Of a stretch of 64,000 bases of DNA, positions 14,989-23,041 are shown one piece after another. The first letter of the stretch is position 1. Each line of letters starts with the position of its first letter. The notes below the pieces were generated by a model that was given only the letters and a program-made list of their open reading frames with translations, was not told the origin of the DNA and did not search any database. Both the position numbers and the translations under genes were made by a program. The stretch spans positions 1-64,000 of the forward strand of contig NZ_VOSL01000143.1 in the NCBI RefSeq assembly GCF_007997005.1, in the 5' to 3' direction. The DNA is from Lujinxingia vulgaris (GTDB lineage: Bacteria; Myxococcota_A; Bradymonadia; Bradymonadales; Bradymonadaceae).

Positions 14989-17505
14989 ATGACCATGACA
15001 TCCCTGCCTTTGCCCTCCTTCTCGTCGATGACGCGCGCCGCGCTCATCGCTGCCCTCTGCGTGATGGCCGCGGCCTGCGGCCGCACTGAAATCGGTCAGC
15101 GCTGCGAGAGCGATGATCAGTGCCCGGAGGGTGGTCAGTGTGTCGGGCAGATCTGCGTCAGCGAGGACCTTCCCGACGCCGATCTCCCGGACGCCGATGT
15201 GCCCGATGGCGATGTGCCGGATGTCGATCCGATCCTCTGTGAGGATGATCTCGACTGCGGCAGCGGCCAGTGCGAGAGCGCAGGCGACGCGTGCGTGCAG
15301 TCGATCTGCGACACCGAGCTTGGCGAATGTGTGCCTCAGGAGTGCCCGGTAACCTGCGAAGACGGGCGGGTGCAGCTGGGGTGCCGCTGCGTGGCCGAGG
15401 TCTGTGAGAGCGACGCCCAGTGCGACGGACTGGTCTGCGACGAAGGCCAGTGCCGCGGCTGTGAGGTCGACTCGGAGTGCTCCGGGACCCAGATCTGCCA
15501 GGCCGGCGAGTGCGTGGCCGGACCGGAGTGTGAGGACGACGGGCAATGCCGCCCCTCGGAGCTGTGCGTCGAGCAGAGCTGTGTGGAGCGTCCCGAGTGC
15601 ACCTTTGATGACGACTGCGGTGAGCAGGAGCAGTGCATCGCCGGGGTGTGTCAGTTTACCCCGGAGTGCTCCTCGGACGACGACTGCGGAGAGCGCGCGG
15701 AGTGCGTCGGAGGCTTCTGTCAGGAGCGTCTCTGCCGCGGCAACGACACCTGCGAGGAGGGGCAGCTCTGCGACAATGGTCAGTGCATCGATCCGCCGTT
15801 GACCTTCTCGTGTGTGGTCATCACCGAGGGGGGGCTCATCGCCCCGAATGAGCGGGTGCGACTCGAAGCTTTCGCGTTTGATGAGGAGGGCAACGGGGTC
15901 GCGGCCGACTTTATGTGGAGCTCCAGCGCGCCGGCGGTCGCCTCGATCGACGGGCGCGATCTGGTGGGCGGGACCACCGCCGGCACCACGCAGGTCAGCG
16001 CGACGCTGGCCACAGGCGACCCGATCCAGTGCGACGGTACGGCCGAGTTCAGCAATAGCGGGTTGGTGCCCGTCGATGTGATTCGCGTCGTGGCGCAGGA
16101 TATGGAGACGGGCCGACCGATCGGCGGGGCGCGGGTGGAGCTTGGCGATCAGGTCGCGACGACCGACGCCGCCGGGTTGGCGACCTTTGAGCGGGTCGAG
16201 GGCGCCTACACCGTCTCGGTCTTTCACAACAACTACAACTATCTGACGGTGCAGGGCGTGCAGGCGCGTGATGTACGGCTGCCCGTCTCACCGCGCTCGG
16301 GCAACGGTCCGGCCGCCGGACTTACCGGCGCCTTTGATCTGAGTCAGCTCAATACCTCGGGTGACATCAACATCGGGTTGGCCGGCGCGAGCATCGCCGG
16401 CGACCTGCTGGATCTCGACCTGACGCGCCTTCTGGGTGACTCGTTCGTGACCGACTTCTCCATTCCGGGCCTCGGCGGCGCCCAGGTGCCGCTGCCCGGC
16501 GGGGTCATCGCCTACGGCAGCGTCTTCGGGCTGCAGATCGAGGGCAAGCAGCGCTACTACGTGCAGTCCGCCGGTGGCGCGCGCCTGGCCTGGGGGCTTG
16601 CCGGGCAGGTGCCGGCCAGCGACCTCATCGGGCTCTTCTCCTCACCGCCGGAGAACGTCAACGCGGCGATCGGCACGCTTCTGCCGCTCTTCAGCCGCTT
16701 TGATCACGACCAGCAGCCGATGGTGCTGGAGTCGCTTCCGCGCGCGCTGGATCTCAGCGACATCAATGGCAACGGGGATACCAGCGAGTGGCTCCCGGAT
16801 TACAACAACTTCCCCGAAGAAGATCTGGTGCCCTCGGTGCGCCAGCGCCTCTCGACGGCGGTGGAGATCTCCAACTTCCCGCAGCTCGGTAACGAAGCGG
16901 CCTCGCTGGCGGTGCTCGTGGGCGGCGTACAGCTCGAAGGTCCGGGCTTTGTGCCCATGGGCATCAGCGCGACCTCCGACGATGATGGCGATGGCCGCCC
17001 CGACGCGCGCACGCTCTTCATGGCGCCGCCTTACGGCGCGACGGTGGGCGGGCGCTATGCCTTGCTCGCGCTGGCTTTCAGCGCCGAGGGTGACGCGCTG
17101 GCCACCGACTTCTCCGCCGCGCTCTGGAACGGCCAGACCCTCAACACCTCCACGCGCCTGGGCACCTTCCCGGGGGCGTCGGAGCTGAGCGCGAACCGCG
17201 GTCAGCGCACCATCGCGATCGATGCCGACGCCGGCCCGATCTACCGGGTGCGGATGGTCGGGGAGGAGCGAAGCTGGGACGTGTGGTCGATGGGCGCCGA
17301 GGGAAATAATGGCGAGTTCAGCCACACCATCGGGGTGCCGCAGCCTCCGCAGGGGCGTGACGATCTTTTTGCGAGTGGCACCATCCTCGTCGACGCGATC
17401 CGCACGACCGTCTCCATCGATGATCTGGTGCGCTCCAGCGGCGTGGGGCTTCGGCGCGCCGGTCTTGTGACCACCAGCTTTAACCGCACCACACTTCAGA
17501 ACTAA
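14989..17505 (+). CDS. Cys-rich-repeat surface lipoprotein
   Basis: Predicted lipoprotein of 838 aa, function unknown. A signal sequence ends in VMAAACGR (lipobox). Residues about 30-265 hold about eight Cys-rich units of the form CxxDxxCxxxxxCxxxxC (for example CESDDQCPEGGQC, CEVDSECSGTQIC, CEDDGQCRPSELC), interrupted by a four-fold (L/V)PDxD linker. After the repeats come a bacterial Ig-like stretch (NERVRLEAFAFDEEGN, WSSSAPAVASIDGRDLVG) and a carboxypeptidase-regulatory-like fold (GRPIGGARVELGDQVATTDAAGLATFERVEGAYTV). The C-terminal ~400 residues show no motif I recognise. Such Cys-rich lipoproteins are common in predatory and complex deltaproteobacteria; an adhesion or surface role is only a guess. 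It precedes a second lipoprotein gene by 59 bp. Confidence 0.8.
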   Translation: MTMTSLPLPSFSSMTRAALIAALCVMAAACGRTEIGQRCESDDQCPEGGQCVGQICVSEDLPDADLPDADVPDGDVPDVDPILCEDDLDCGSGQCESAGDACVQSICDTELGECVPQECPVTCEDGRVQLGCRCVAEVCESDAQCDGLVCDEGQCRGCEVDSECSGTQICQAGECVAGPECEDDGQCRPSELCVEQSCVERPECTFDDDCGEQEQCIAGVCQFTPECSSDDDCGERAECVGGFCQERLCRGNDTCEEGQLCDNGQCIDPPLTFSCVVITEGGLIAPNERVRLEAFAFDEEGNGVAADFMWSSSAPAVASIDGRDLVGGTTAGTTQVSATLATGDPIQCDGTAEFSNSGLVPVDVIRVVAQDMETGRPIGGARVELGDQVATTDAAGLATFERVEGAYTVSVFHNNYNYLTVQGVQARDVRLPVSPRSGNGPAAGLTGAFDLSQLNTSGDINIGLAGASIAGDLLDLDLTRLLGDSFVTDFSIPGLGGAQVPLPGGVIAYGSVFGLQIEGKQRYYVQSAGGARLAWGLAGQVPASDLIGLFSSPPENVNAAIGTLLPLFSRFDHDQQPMVLESLPRALDLSDINGNGDTSEWLPDYNNFPEEDLVPSVRQRLSTAVEISNFPQLGNEAASLAVLVGGVQLEGPGFVPMGISATSDDDGDGRPDARTLFMAPPYGATVGGRYALLALAFSAEGDALATDFSAALWNGQTLNTSTRLGTFPGASELSANRGQRTIAIDADAGPIYRVRMVGEERSWDVWSMGAEGNNGEFSHTIGVPQPPQGRDDLFASGTILVDAIRTTVSIDDLVRSSGVGLRRAGLVTTSFNRTTLQN
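15169..15228 (+). repeat. 15-bp tandem repeat (x4) encoding (L/V)PDxD
   Basis: Four in-frame 15-bp units encode LPDAD, LPDAD, VPDGD and VPDVD, an acidic proline-spaced linker between the first and second Cys-rich units of the lipoprotein. Third positions have diverged, so it is an old repeat kept at the protein level. Confidence 0.85.
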
Positions 17506-17564
17506 GATCTCCGCGCGCGGCGCCGTGTTGCGCCGCGCGCCCCTTCCTCTCAAAAGATCCGATC

Positions 17565-20042
17565 ATGACATCGATGAAGTGGCCCCACGGGCTCGCGTTC
17601 GCCACCCTTGTGTTTGTCGCCGGCGCCCCGCTGGCCTGCAGCAGTCGGTCTCCGGAGCAGGCCTCGGAGGCCCGCCAGAACTTAGAGCGCGTCGCCGATC
17701 CTGCCGTCGTGCCGACCAGCGGCGCCCCCGAACTCGACCCGCCGCTGCCATCCTTTGATGGCGCGCATTACACCTCCTTTGATCTTCTGCGGAACCGGCC
17801 GCTGGCGCATCGGGTCAGCAACGGGGCGGATGCCCGCGCCTACTGGGTGGATGCCCGCGAGCCGGACTTCATGCGTTACATTCACGGCAACCACGGTCGC
17901 GAATGGATTGTGCGCGCCGAGGTGGACGGCGGCGTGATCTCGGCGACCAAAGGGAGGGAGGCGCGCATCTGGCTTCCGGCACCGACTGGCGAGGTTGAGG
18001 AGCTCGCCATGCGAGTCTTCAGCCCGGCCCGCGGGCATAACGACCTTCAGATCACCCTCAATGGCCACCGCCTTGAGAAGGTCGCGTTGGAGGAGGGCTG
18101 GCAAACGCTGCGCCTGCCCCTGGCGGACGCCCCGGTGCGTGCGGACAACGCCATCGCGTTGAGCTTCTCCAACATGGGGCGCGTCGACGGGCAGCTCTCC
18201 GGCGGCGGGTTCGCGTGGGCGCGCCTGGGCGACGCGCTCCCTGAGGTTGCGCGTGCCGAGACGGGGAGTGCGCTGACTGACGTTGAGGTAACGCCCGACG
18301 CCGCGACTGGCGCGGCGCCCGAGAGCGAGGCGACGCAACGCTCTGAGGGGGCTGCAGCTGCCAACCCGGGCGCCGCTGAGGCGCCGGTGATGGCGGAGCG
18401 CGAGACGGCAGTCGTGGGCCCTGAGCCTCATCAACACAACCTGGGGCAGGGCGAGGTGGCGTTGGCAGCTGGCGAGGGCCTCTCGTGGCTTGTTTGGGCG
18501 CATCACGACGCACATCTTCAGCTCGAAGTTGAGGCAGAGCCTGGCTGCGGCCCCCGCGTGCGCCTGGAGCGCGAAGCGGGAGAAGGCGCGGTGGCGACCG
18601 CCCTCGATGATGCGCGTGCGCTCGTGAAGGGACGCGGCGATACTCAGACCACCAGCTGGAAGTTGCCCGTCGAAGAAGACGCCATCACTCGCCTGGAGAT
18701 CTTTGCCGGGGAGGGCTGCACAGACGCGATGACCCTGAAGAGCGCTCAGGTGGTGCGTGAGGGCGAGCTGCCCGAGATGCCGGCCACCATCGAGCCCCCG
18801 CGCTACGTGCTCTTCTGGGTGATCGACACGCTGCGCGCCGACTACCTTCCCATTCATTTTGAGACCAATGTCCAGGCGCCGAACCTCAAACGCCTGGCCG
18901 ATGAGGGGGTGAGCTTTGAGTTGGCCTACGTGCAGGGCACCGAGTCGCGGGCCAGCCACGCCTCGCTCTTCTCCGGGCTCTACCCGAACCGTCACGGGGT
19001 GGCCGGCCGCGGCAAGGTGCGCGATGACGTGCGCGTGGTTCAGCAGTTCTTCAAAGACGCCGACTATCGCACGGCGATGTATTCCAGCAACGGATACGCC
19101 TCCCACCTTCTCAACCTTCGGCGGGCCTGGGACGCGTATCAGAACAACATCCACGAGCAGACCGCGCTCGACGGGATGTTCATGGCCAACCAGGGCCTGC
19201 GCTGGGTGGAGTCCAACCTTGAGCACCCCTTCTTCCTCTACCTGGGCACGATCGACCCGCATGTGACCTACCGGCGTCACGAGGAGTACATCGGGCTCTA
19301 CGACACCGAGCCGTACAACGGGCGTTTTCAGCGTTACATCTCCGGCGAAGACCTGGGCCTGGTCAAAGGCAAAAGGCTTCCGGTGAGTGAGCGCGATAAA
19401 GAGCGCATCATCAACCTCTATAAGAACGAGATCACGTACAACGACAACGCCTTCGGGCACCTGCGCGCGGAGCTAGAGCGCCTGGGGATCTGGGAGGACA
19501 CGCTGGTGGTGGTGACCTCGGATCATGGCGAGGAGTTCTGGGAGCACGGCAGCGTCGGCCATGGCCACAACGTGCATCAGGAGATGGTGCATGTGCCGCT
19601 GATCTTCCACTATGCGAAGTTGCCGCGGGGGAGGGTGGTCAAGGCCGGGGCGGATGTGGTCGATGTCTTGCCCACGGTCACTGCGCTTCTCGGGCTGGAG
19701 CATCCGGAAGATAAGCAGGGGATGAACCTTCTGCCCACCATGTTCGGGCAGCACGGGGGCTACCCCAGCCCGGCGGTCGCCACGCAGTATCAGCTTCACT
19801 ACGGGATGCAGGCCGCGCAGTGGAAGATCTACCTGCGGGCCGGGCAGTTTAAGCTCTACGACCGCAGTCAGGATGTGCTGGAGCTCAACGATGTGGCCGA
19901 GGCGCATCCGCTGGCGAGCCGCTGGATGCAAGACTCGGTGGGATGGTTCCGCGCCCATCGCGCGCGCTGGGATAAGGAGCGCTGGGGCGTGCCGACCAAC
20001 GTCGCGCCGGGCTTCTGGGAGAAGATCAGCGAGGTGGATTGA
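17565..20042 (+). CDS. Sulfatase-fold lipoprotein with large N-terminal region
   Basis: Predicted lipoprotein of 825 aa; the signal ends in APLACSS. Residues about 40-400 are a beta-rich region without a motif I know, with an Ala/Glu-rich spacer near 240-290. Residues about 410-790 have the alkaline-phosphatase/sulfatase fold: YVLFWVIDTLRADYL (metal ligand Asp), SRASHASLFSGLYPNRHGV at the nucleophile site, GTIDPHVTY and the second metal site VVVTSDHGEEFWEHG followed by GHGHNVHQEMVHVPLIF. The nucleophile position carries Ser in SRASH rather than the CxPxR sulfatase signature, so formylglycine maturation is unlikely; the S/T-xx-SH form is seen in phosphoglycerol-transferase-like relatives. Substrate unknown. 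ATG 17565 or 17574 could both start. It ends before a strong bidirectional terminator. Confidence 0.85.
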   Translation: MTSMKWPHGLAFATLVFVAGAPLACSSRSPEQASEARQNLERVADPAVVPTSGAPELDPPLPSFDGAHYTSFDLLRNRPLAHRVSNGADARAYWVDAREPDFMRYIHGNHGREWIVRAEVDGGVISATKGREARIWLPAPTGEVEELAMRVFSPARGHNDLQITLNGHRLEKVALEEGWQTLRLPLADAPVRADNAIALSFSNMGRVDGQLSGGGFAWARLGDALPEVARAETGSALTDVEVTPDAATGAAPESEATQRSEGAAAANPGAAEAPVMAERETAVVGPEPHQHNLGQGEVALAAGEGLSWLVWAHHDAHLQLEVEAEPGCGPRVRLEREAGEGAVATALDDARALVKGRGDTQTTSWKLPVEEDAITRLEIFAGEGCTDAMTLKSAQVVREGELPEMPATIEPPRYVLFWVIDTLRADYLPIHFETNVQAPNLKRLADEGVSFELAYVQGTESRASHASLFSGLYPNRHGVAGRGKVRDDVRVVQQFFKDADYRTAMYSSNGYASHLLNLRRAWDAYQNNIHEQTALDGMFMANQGLRWVESNLEHPFFLYLGTIDPHVTYRRHEEYIGLYDTEPYNGRFQRYISGEDLGLVKGKRLPVSERDKERIINLYKNEITYNDNAFGHLRAELERLGIWEDTLVVVTSDHGEEFWEHGSVGHGHNVHQEMVHVPLIFHYAKLPRGRVVKAGADVVDVLPTVTALLGLEHPEDKQGMNLLPTMFGQHGGYPSPAVATQYQLHYGMQAAQWKIYLRAGQFKLYDRSQDVLELNDVAEAHPLASRWMQDSVGWFRAHRARWDKERWGVPTNVAPGFWEKISEVD

Positions 20043-20133
20043 TGTGCGAGGCGTGGGCGCCTTTTGAGGTGCCCAGGTCGGTGACCGTGGCCTCGCTGAC
20101 CCCGGCTTCAAGGCAAGCGCCGATGTAAAAAAA

Positions 20134-20162
20134 AGCCCCCGCAGCGGCACGCTGCGGGGGCT
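20134..20162. terminator. Bidirectional intrinsic terminator
   Basis: 13-bp perfect stem (AGCCCCCGCAGCG / CGCTGCGGGGGCT) with a 3-nt loop. Eight A residues precede it (20127-20134) and a T-rich stretch follows, so it serves both the plus-strand sulfatase gene and the minus-strand SEC-C gene. Confidence 0.92.
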
Positions 20163-20198
20163 TCTTTGTTGCGTTATCAGGTGTCGTTCAATCCCTGA

Positions 20199-20810
20199 TC
20201 AGTCTACCTTTTTCCAGCTCACACCGAGCTTGCTCAGATCGGGGAAGGCGGTGGCGTTGTAGTCGTCTTTCTTAAGCGTCTGACGCTGCACATCCCAGAT
20301 GCGGAAGCCGCGGTGGGCGACCTCGCGCTCCTGGCCGTCGGCACCGATCTGGTTGGGGCGCAGCGTCACCACGTCGATCTCGACCTCCTCGGCACGAGGG
20401 TCGTTCTGTCCGCGGGTGAGCACCATGAGCACGTCGTGCCCGTCGATGCGGAAGTGCTGAAGCTCGTAGTCGGGACCAGCCACGGGCGCGTCATTGCCCT
20501 TGTCCACGGCCTCAATGAAGGCGCTCTTCTCGGAGTAACGCTCGCGGAAGGGGCCGGCCTCATGGCTGAGGTCGTAGTAGAAGGCCAGGGCGTTGCTCTC
20601 ATAGACCTGAGTGAGAACTTTGTAGACCTTATAAGGAATGGTCTTCGACCCGATGAGCTGGTGCGGCTCACGGCTCTGCTTCTCGCTCTCTTTCTGGAGC
20701 TGGTGGGTGCGCTGGCAGCAGCGCTTGTACTTCTGGCCGCTGCCGCAGGGGCAGGGATCATTGCGGCCAATGCTCTCGGGGATCTCGGAGGCGGGGGTCG
20801 CTTCAGACAT
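20199..20810 (-). CDS. SEC-C zinc-motif protein
   Basis: Cytoplasmic protein of 203 aa with an N-terminal SEC-C zinc-binding motif (GRNDPCPCGSGQKYKRCC, residues about 14-31), the same Cys-rich tail found in SecA and many small accessory proteins. The remaining residues (about 60-203) are a mixed alpha/beta region of unknown function that ends SWKKVD. The start is set at ATG 20810 (MSEATPASEIPESIGRNDP); the frame is open 39 codons more but without homology. Last gene of a minus-strand run behind the TPR and glyA genes, with a terminator beyond its stop. SEC-C alone does not define a function. Confidence 0.75.
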   Translation of the reverse strand: MSEATPASEIPESIGRNDPCPCGSGQKYKRCCQRTHQLQKESEKQSREPHQLIGSKTIPYKVYKVLTQVYESNALAFYYDLSHEAGPFRERYSEKSAFIEAVDKGNDAPVAGPDYELQHFRIDGHDVLMVLTRGQNDPRAEEVEIDVVTLRPNQIGADGQEREVAHRGFRIWDVQRQTLKKDDYNATAFPDLSKLGVSWKKVD

Positions 20811-20860
20811 ACGCTGAACTCTCAAGGGATAAAGCGTCGAGCGTGGGGGCTCGATGACGG

Positions 20861-21571
20861 TTAACGGCGACGAAATTGAGCCTGCTGGCGCTGGGCCGGC
20901 GGCCGGTCGAGGTGGAACTGATACCACATCAGGTTCCAGCCTCGCATCTTCATCTTACGGTTGTTCTGCAGGGCCTTGAGGTTGCTCTCGGTGCGCTGAT
21001 CGCCCTCGAGCTTCTCCACGGCGCGGTTGAGCACCTTGATGGCCTTATCGCGCTGGCCGCTCTTCCACATGCAGTAGGCGTAGAGGTTCCACAACAGGCT
21101 CTCTTTCTTGTTGGCGATGACCGCCTCTTCAAAGACCTTCTCCATCTCATCGTAGCGTTTGCGCTTGTAGAGCAGGGTGCCCAGCATCGCGCGCGCCACC
21201 CAGTTGCGCTTGAACGAGCGCTTGAGGAAGGACTCGGCCTCATCAAAGCGCTGGCTCATGTAGAGGACCGTGCCGATCTGACCATCGACCTGGGAGGTGA
21301 TGAAGAACTGCCACTTTCCGATGGGGTAGGCTTCTTTGATGGTCTCAATGCCGCGGTCGATGCGGTTGGCCTGCAGGTCGACCTGCGCGCGCGCCATCAC
21401 TTCCTGCACCGCTTTCATCGAGCGGCGGGCCAGGATGATGTAGATCGTCGCCAGCGTGATAAGCCCGGGGATGATGCCGTAGGCGATGCGCAGTTCGCCG
21501 CCTCCCACCAGAAAACCAACGAGGAGGGTGACGACGAGTGAGCCTGCGATGCTGATAAGAAGGTTGTACAT
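20861..21571 (-). CDS. Membrane-anchored TPR protein
   Basis: Protein of 236 aa with two N-terminal membrane helices (LLISIAGSLVVTLLVGFLVGG and YGIIPGLITLATIYIILA), then about four TPR-type helix pairs (ALYMSQ-like VLYMSQRFDEAESFLKRSF, LLYKRKRYDEMEKVFEEAV, AYCMWKSGQRDKAIKVLNRA). The C-terminus is Arg/Gln-rich (QRQQAQFRRR). The TPR part would face the cytoplasm or periplasm as a protein-binding scaffold. It lies 50 nt upstream of the SEC-C gene on the same strand, likely co-transcribed. No specific partner can be named. Confidence 0.75.
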   Translation of the reverse strand: MYNLLISIAGSLVVTLLVGFLVGGGELRIAYGIIPGLITLATIYIILARRSMKAVQEVMARAQVDLQANRIDRGIETIKEAYPIGKWQFFITSQVDGQIGTVLYMSQRFDEAESFLKRSFKRNWVARAMLGTLLYKRKRYDEMEKVFEEAVIANKKESLLWNLYAYCMWKSGQRDKAIKVLNRAVEKLEGDQRTESNLKALQNNRKMKMRGWNLMWYQFHLDRPPAQRQQAQFRRR

Positions 21572-21652
21572 AGAACGTTCACTGCCTGGACACGAATGGG
21601 ACGTCGGGGCGACGTCGATCAGTGGTCGGTTGAGGAGCCCTGACGGCTCGGA

Positions 21653-22897
21653 TCACGGAATGGGGTAGTCGGCGCAGAAGGCCTCGACGTCGGCGCGAAT
21701 CGCGCTGAGCGCGGCGTCGTTATCGATGTTGTCGAGAGCGCGGCCGATAAAGCCGGCGATCTGCCCCATCGCCGCCTGGTCCATACCGCGGGTGGTCACC
21801 GCGGCGGTGCCAATGCGGATGCCGGAGGGATCGAAGGGCTTGCGCGTGTCGAAGGGGATGGAGTTGGAGTTGACCACGATGCCGGCCGCTTCAAGCGCGT
21901 TGGCAGCGGCTCGCCCGCCCATGTCACGCGGGCTCAAGTCGAGCAGCACCAGGTGGTTGTCGGTCCCTCCGGTCACCAGACGAAGATCATGGGTCAGGAG
22001 GCCCTCGGCCAGCGCGCGGGCGTTGTCGATGATCTGCTGCGCGTAGGCTTTGAAGGAGTCGGTGTTGGCCTCTCCGAACGCGACGGCCGCCGCGGCCACG
22101 GCGTTCATGTGCGGGCCGCCCTGAAGGCCGGGGAAGACCGCGCGGTCAATGGCTTTGGCGTGTTCGGATTTGCAGAGAATCATGCCGCCGCGCGGGCCGC
22201 GAAGGGTTTTGTGGGTGGTGGTGGTGACCACATCAGCGACCTCCACCGGGGAGGGATGCACGCCGGCGGCGACGAGCCCCGCGATATGCGCGATGTCGGC
22301 CAGGAGCACCGCGTCGACCTCGCGGGCGATCTCGGCGAAACGTTCAAAGTCGATGGTGCGCGGATAGGCCGAGGCGCCGCAGATCAGCATCTTCGGGCGA
22401 ACCTCACGGGCCTGTCTGGCGACAGCGTCGTAGTCGATCTGCTCGGTGTCTGGATCGACGGCGTAAGCGTGCGCGTCGTAGAAGCGCCCCGAGAAGCTGA
22501 CCTTCCAGCCGTGGGTCAGGTGCCCGCCGAAGGGGAGCCCCATCCCGAGGACTTTGTCGCCGGGCTCGAGCATCGCGTAGAAGACCGCCAGGTTTGCCGG
22601 CGAGCCGCTGTAAGGCTGGATGTTGACGTGCTCGGCGCCGAAGAGGGCTTTAGCGCGATCACAGGCCAGGCGCTCAATGCGGTCGGTGTTCTCCTGACCC
22701 TGGTAGTAACGCTTGCCGGGGTAGCCCTCGCTGTACTTGTTGGTGAGGCGGCTTCCGGTGGCCTCCATCACGGCTTTGGAGGTGTAGTTTTCGCTGGCGA
22801 TCAGGCGTACGGTGCTGTGCTGACGCTGATCTTCCGCTTCGAGAATCTCGAAGACTTCCGGATCGGCCTGTTGAATCTCGGGGGATCGTTGGGTCAT
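21653..22897 (-). CDS. glyA: Serine hydroxymethyltransferase
   Basis: PLP enzyme of 414 aa that converts serine and tetrahydrofolate to glycine and 5,10-methylene-THF, feeding one-carbon metabolism. The sequence carries RLIASENYTSKAVMEATGS, TNKYSEGYPGKRYY, NIQPYSGSPANLAVF, LADIAHIAGLVAAGVHPSP and the PLP-lysine motif TTTTHKTLRGPRGG. Length and motifs are standard. Start ATG 22897 (MTQRSPEIQQADPEVFEIL). It is second in a minus-strand series, after the Fe-S oxidoreductase gene, from which a GC-rich hairpin separates it, so it probably has its own promoter. Confidence 0.97.
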   Translation of the reverse strand: MTQRSPEIQQADPEVFEILEAEDQRQHSTVRLIASENYTSKAVMEATGSRLTNKYSEGYPGKRYYQGQENTDRIERLACDRAKALFGAEHVNIQPYSGSPANLAVFYAMLEPGDKVLGMGLPFGGHLTHGWKVSFSGRFYDAHAYAVDPDTEQIDYDAVARQAREVRPKMLICGASAYPRTIDFERFAEIAREVDAVLLADIAHIAGLVAAGVHPSPVEVADVVTTTTHKTLRGPRGGMILCKSEHAKAIDRAVFPGLQGGPHMNAVAAAAVAFGEANTDSFKAYAQQIIDNARALAEGLLTHDLRLVTGGTDNHLVLLDLSPRDMGGRAAANALEAAGIVVNSNSIPFDTRKPFDPSGIRIGTAAVTTRGMDQAAMGQIAGFIGRALDNIDNDAALSAIRADVEAFCADYPIP

Positions 22898-22989
22898 GGC
22901 GTCTCCAGGGGGTGTGGCGCCAACTCCAGGCGCGCAGGGCGTTTATGCGAGAGCGCCGCCTCAGCGATGCTTCGGCGGCGTTCGAGGGT

Positions 22990-23021
22990 GGCCGGGGCGC
23001 TCGAAAGCGGGCGCCCCGGCC
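22990..23021 (-). terminator. Hairpin 3' of the Fe-S oxidoreductase gene
   Basis: 11-bp perfect stem (GGCCGGGGCGC / GCGCCCCGGCC) around a 10-nt loop, 20 nt past the stop of the Fe-S oxidoreductase gene. No T-tract follows on the minus strand, so termination strength is uncertain. Confidence 0.5.
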
Positions 23022-23041
23022 GGGTCTTGCCTCAGATCGTC

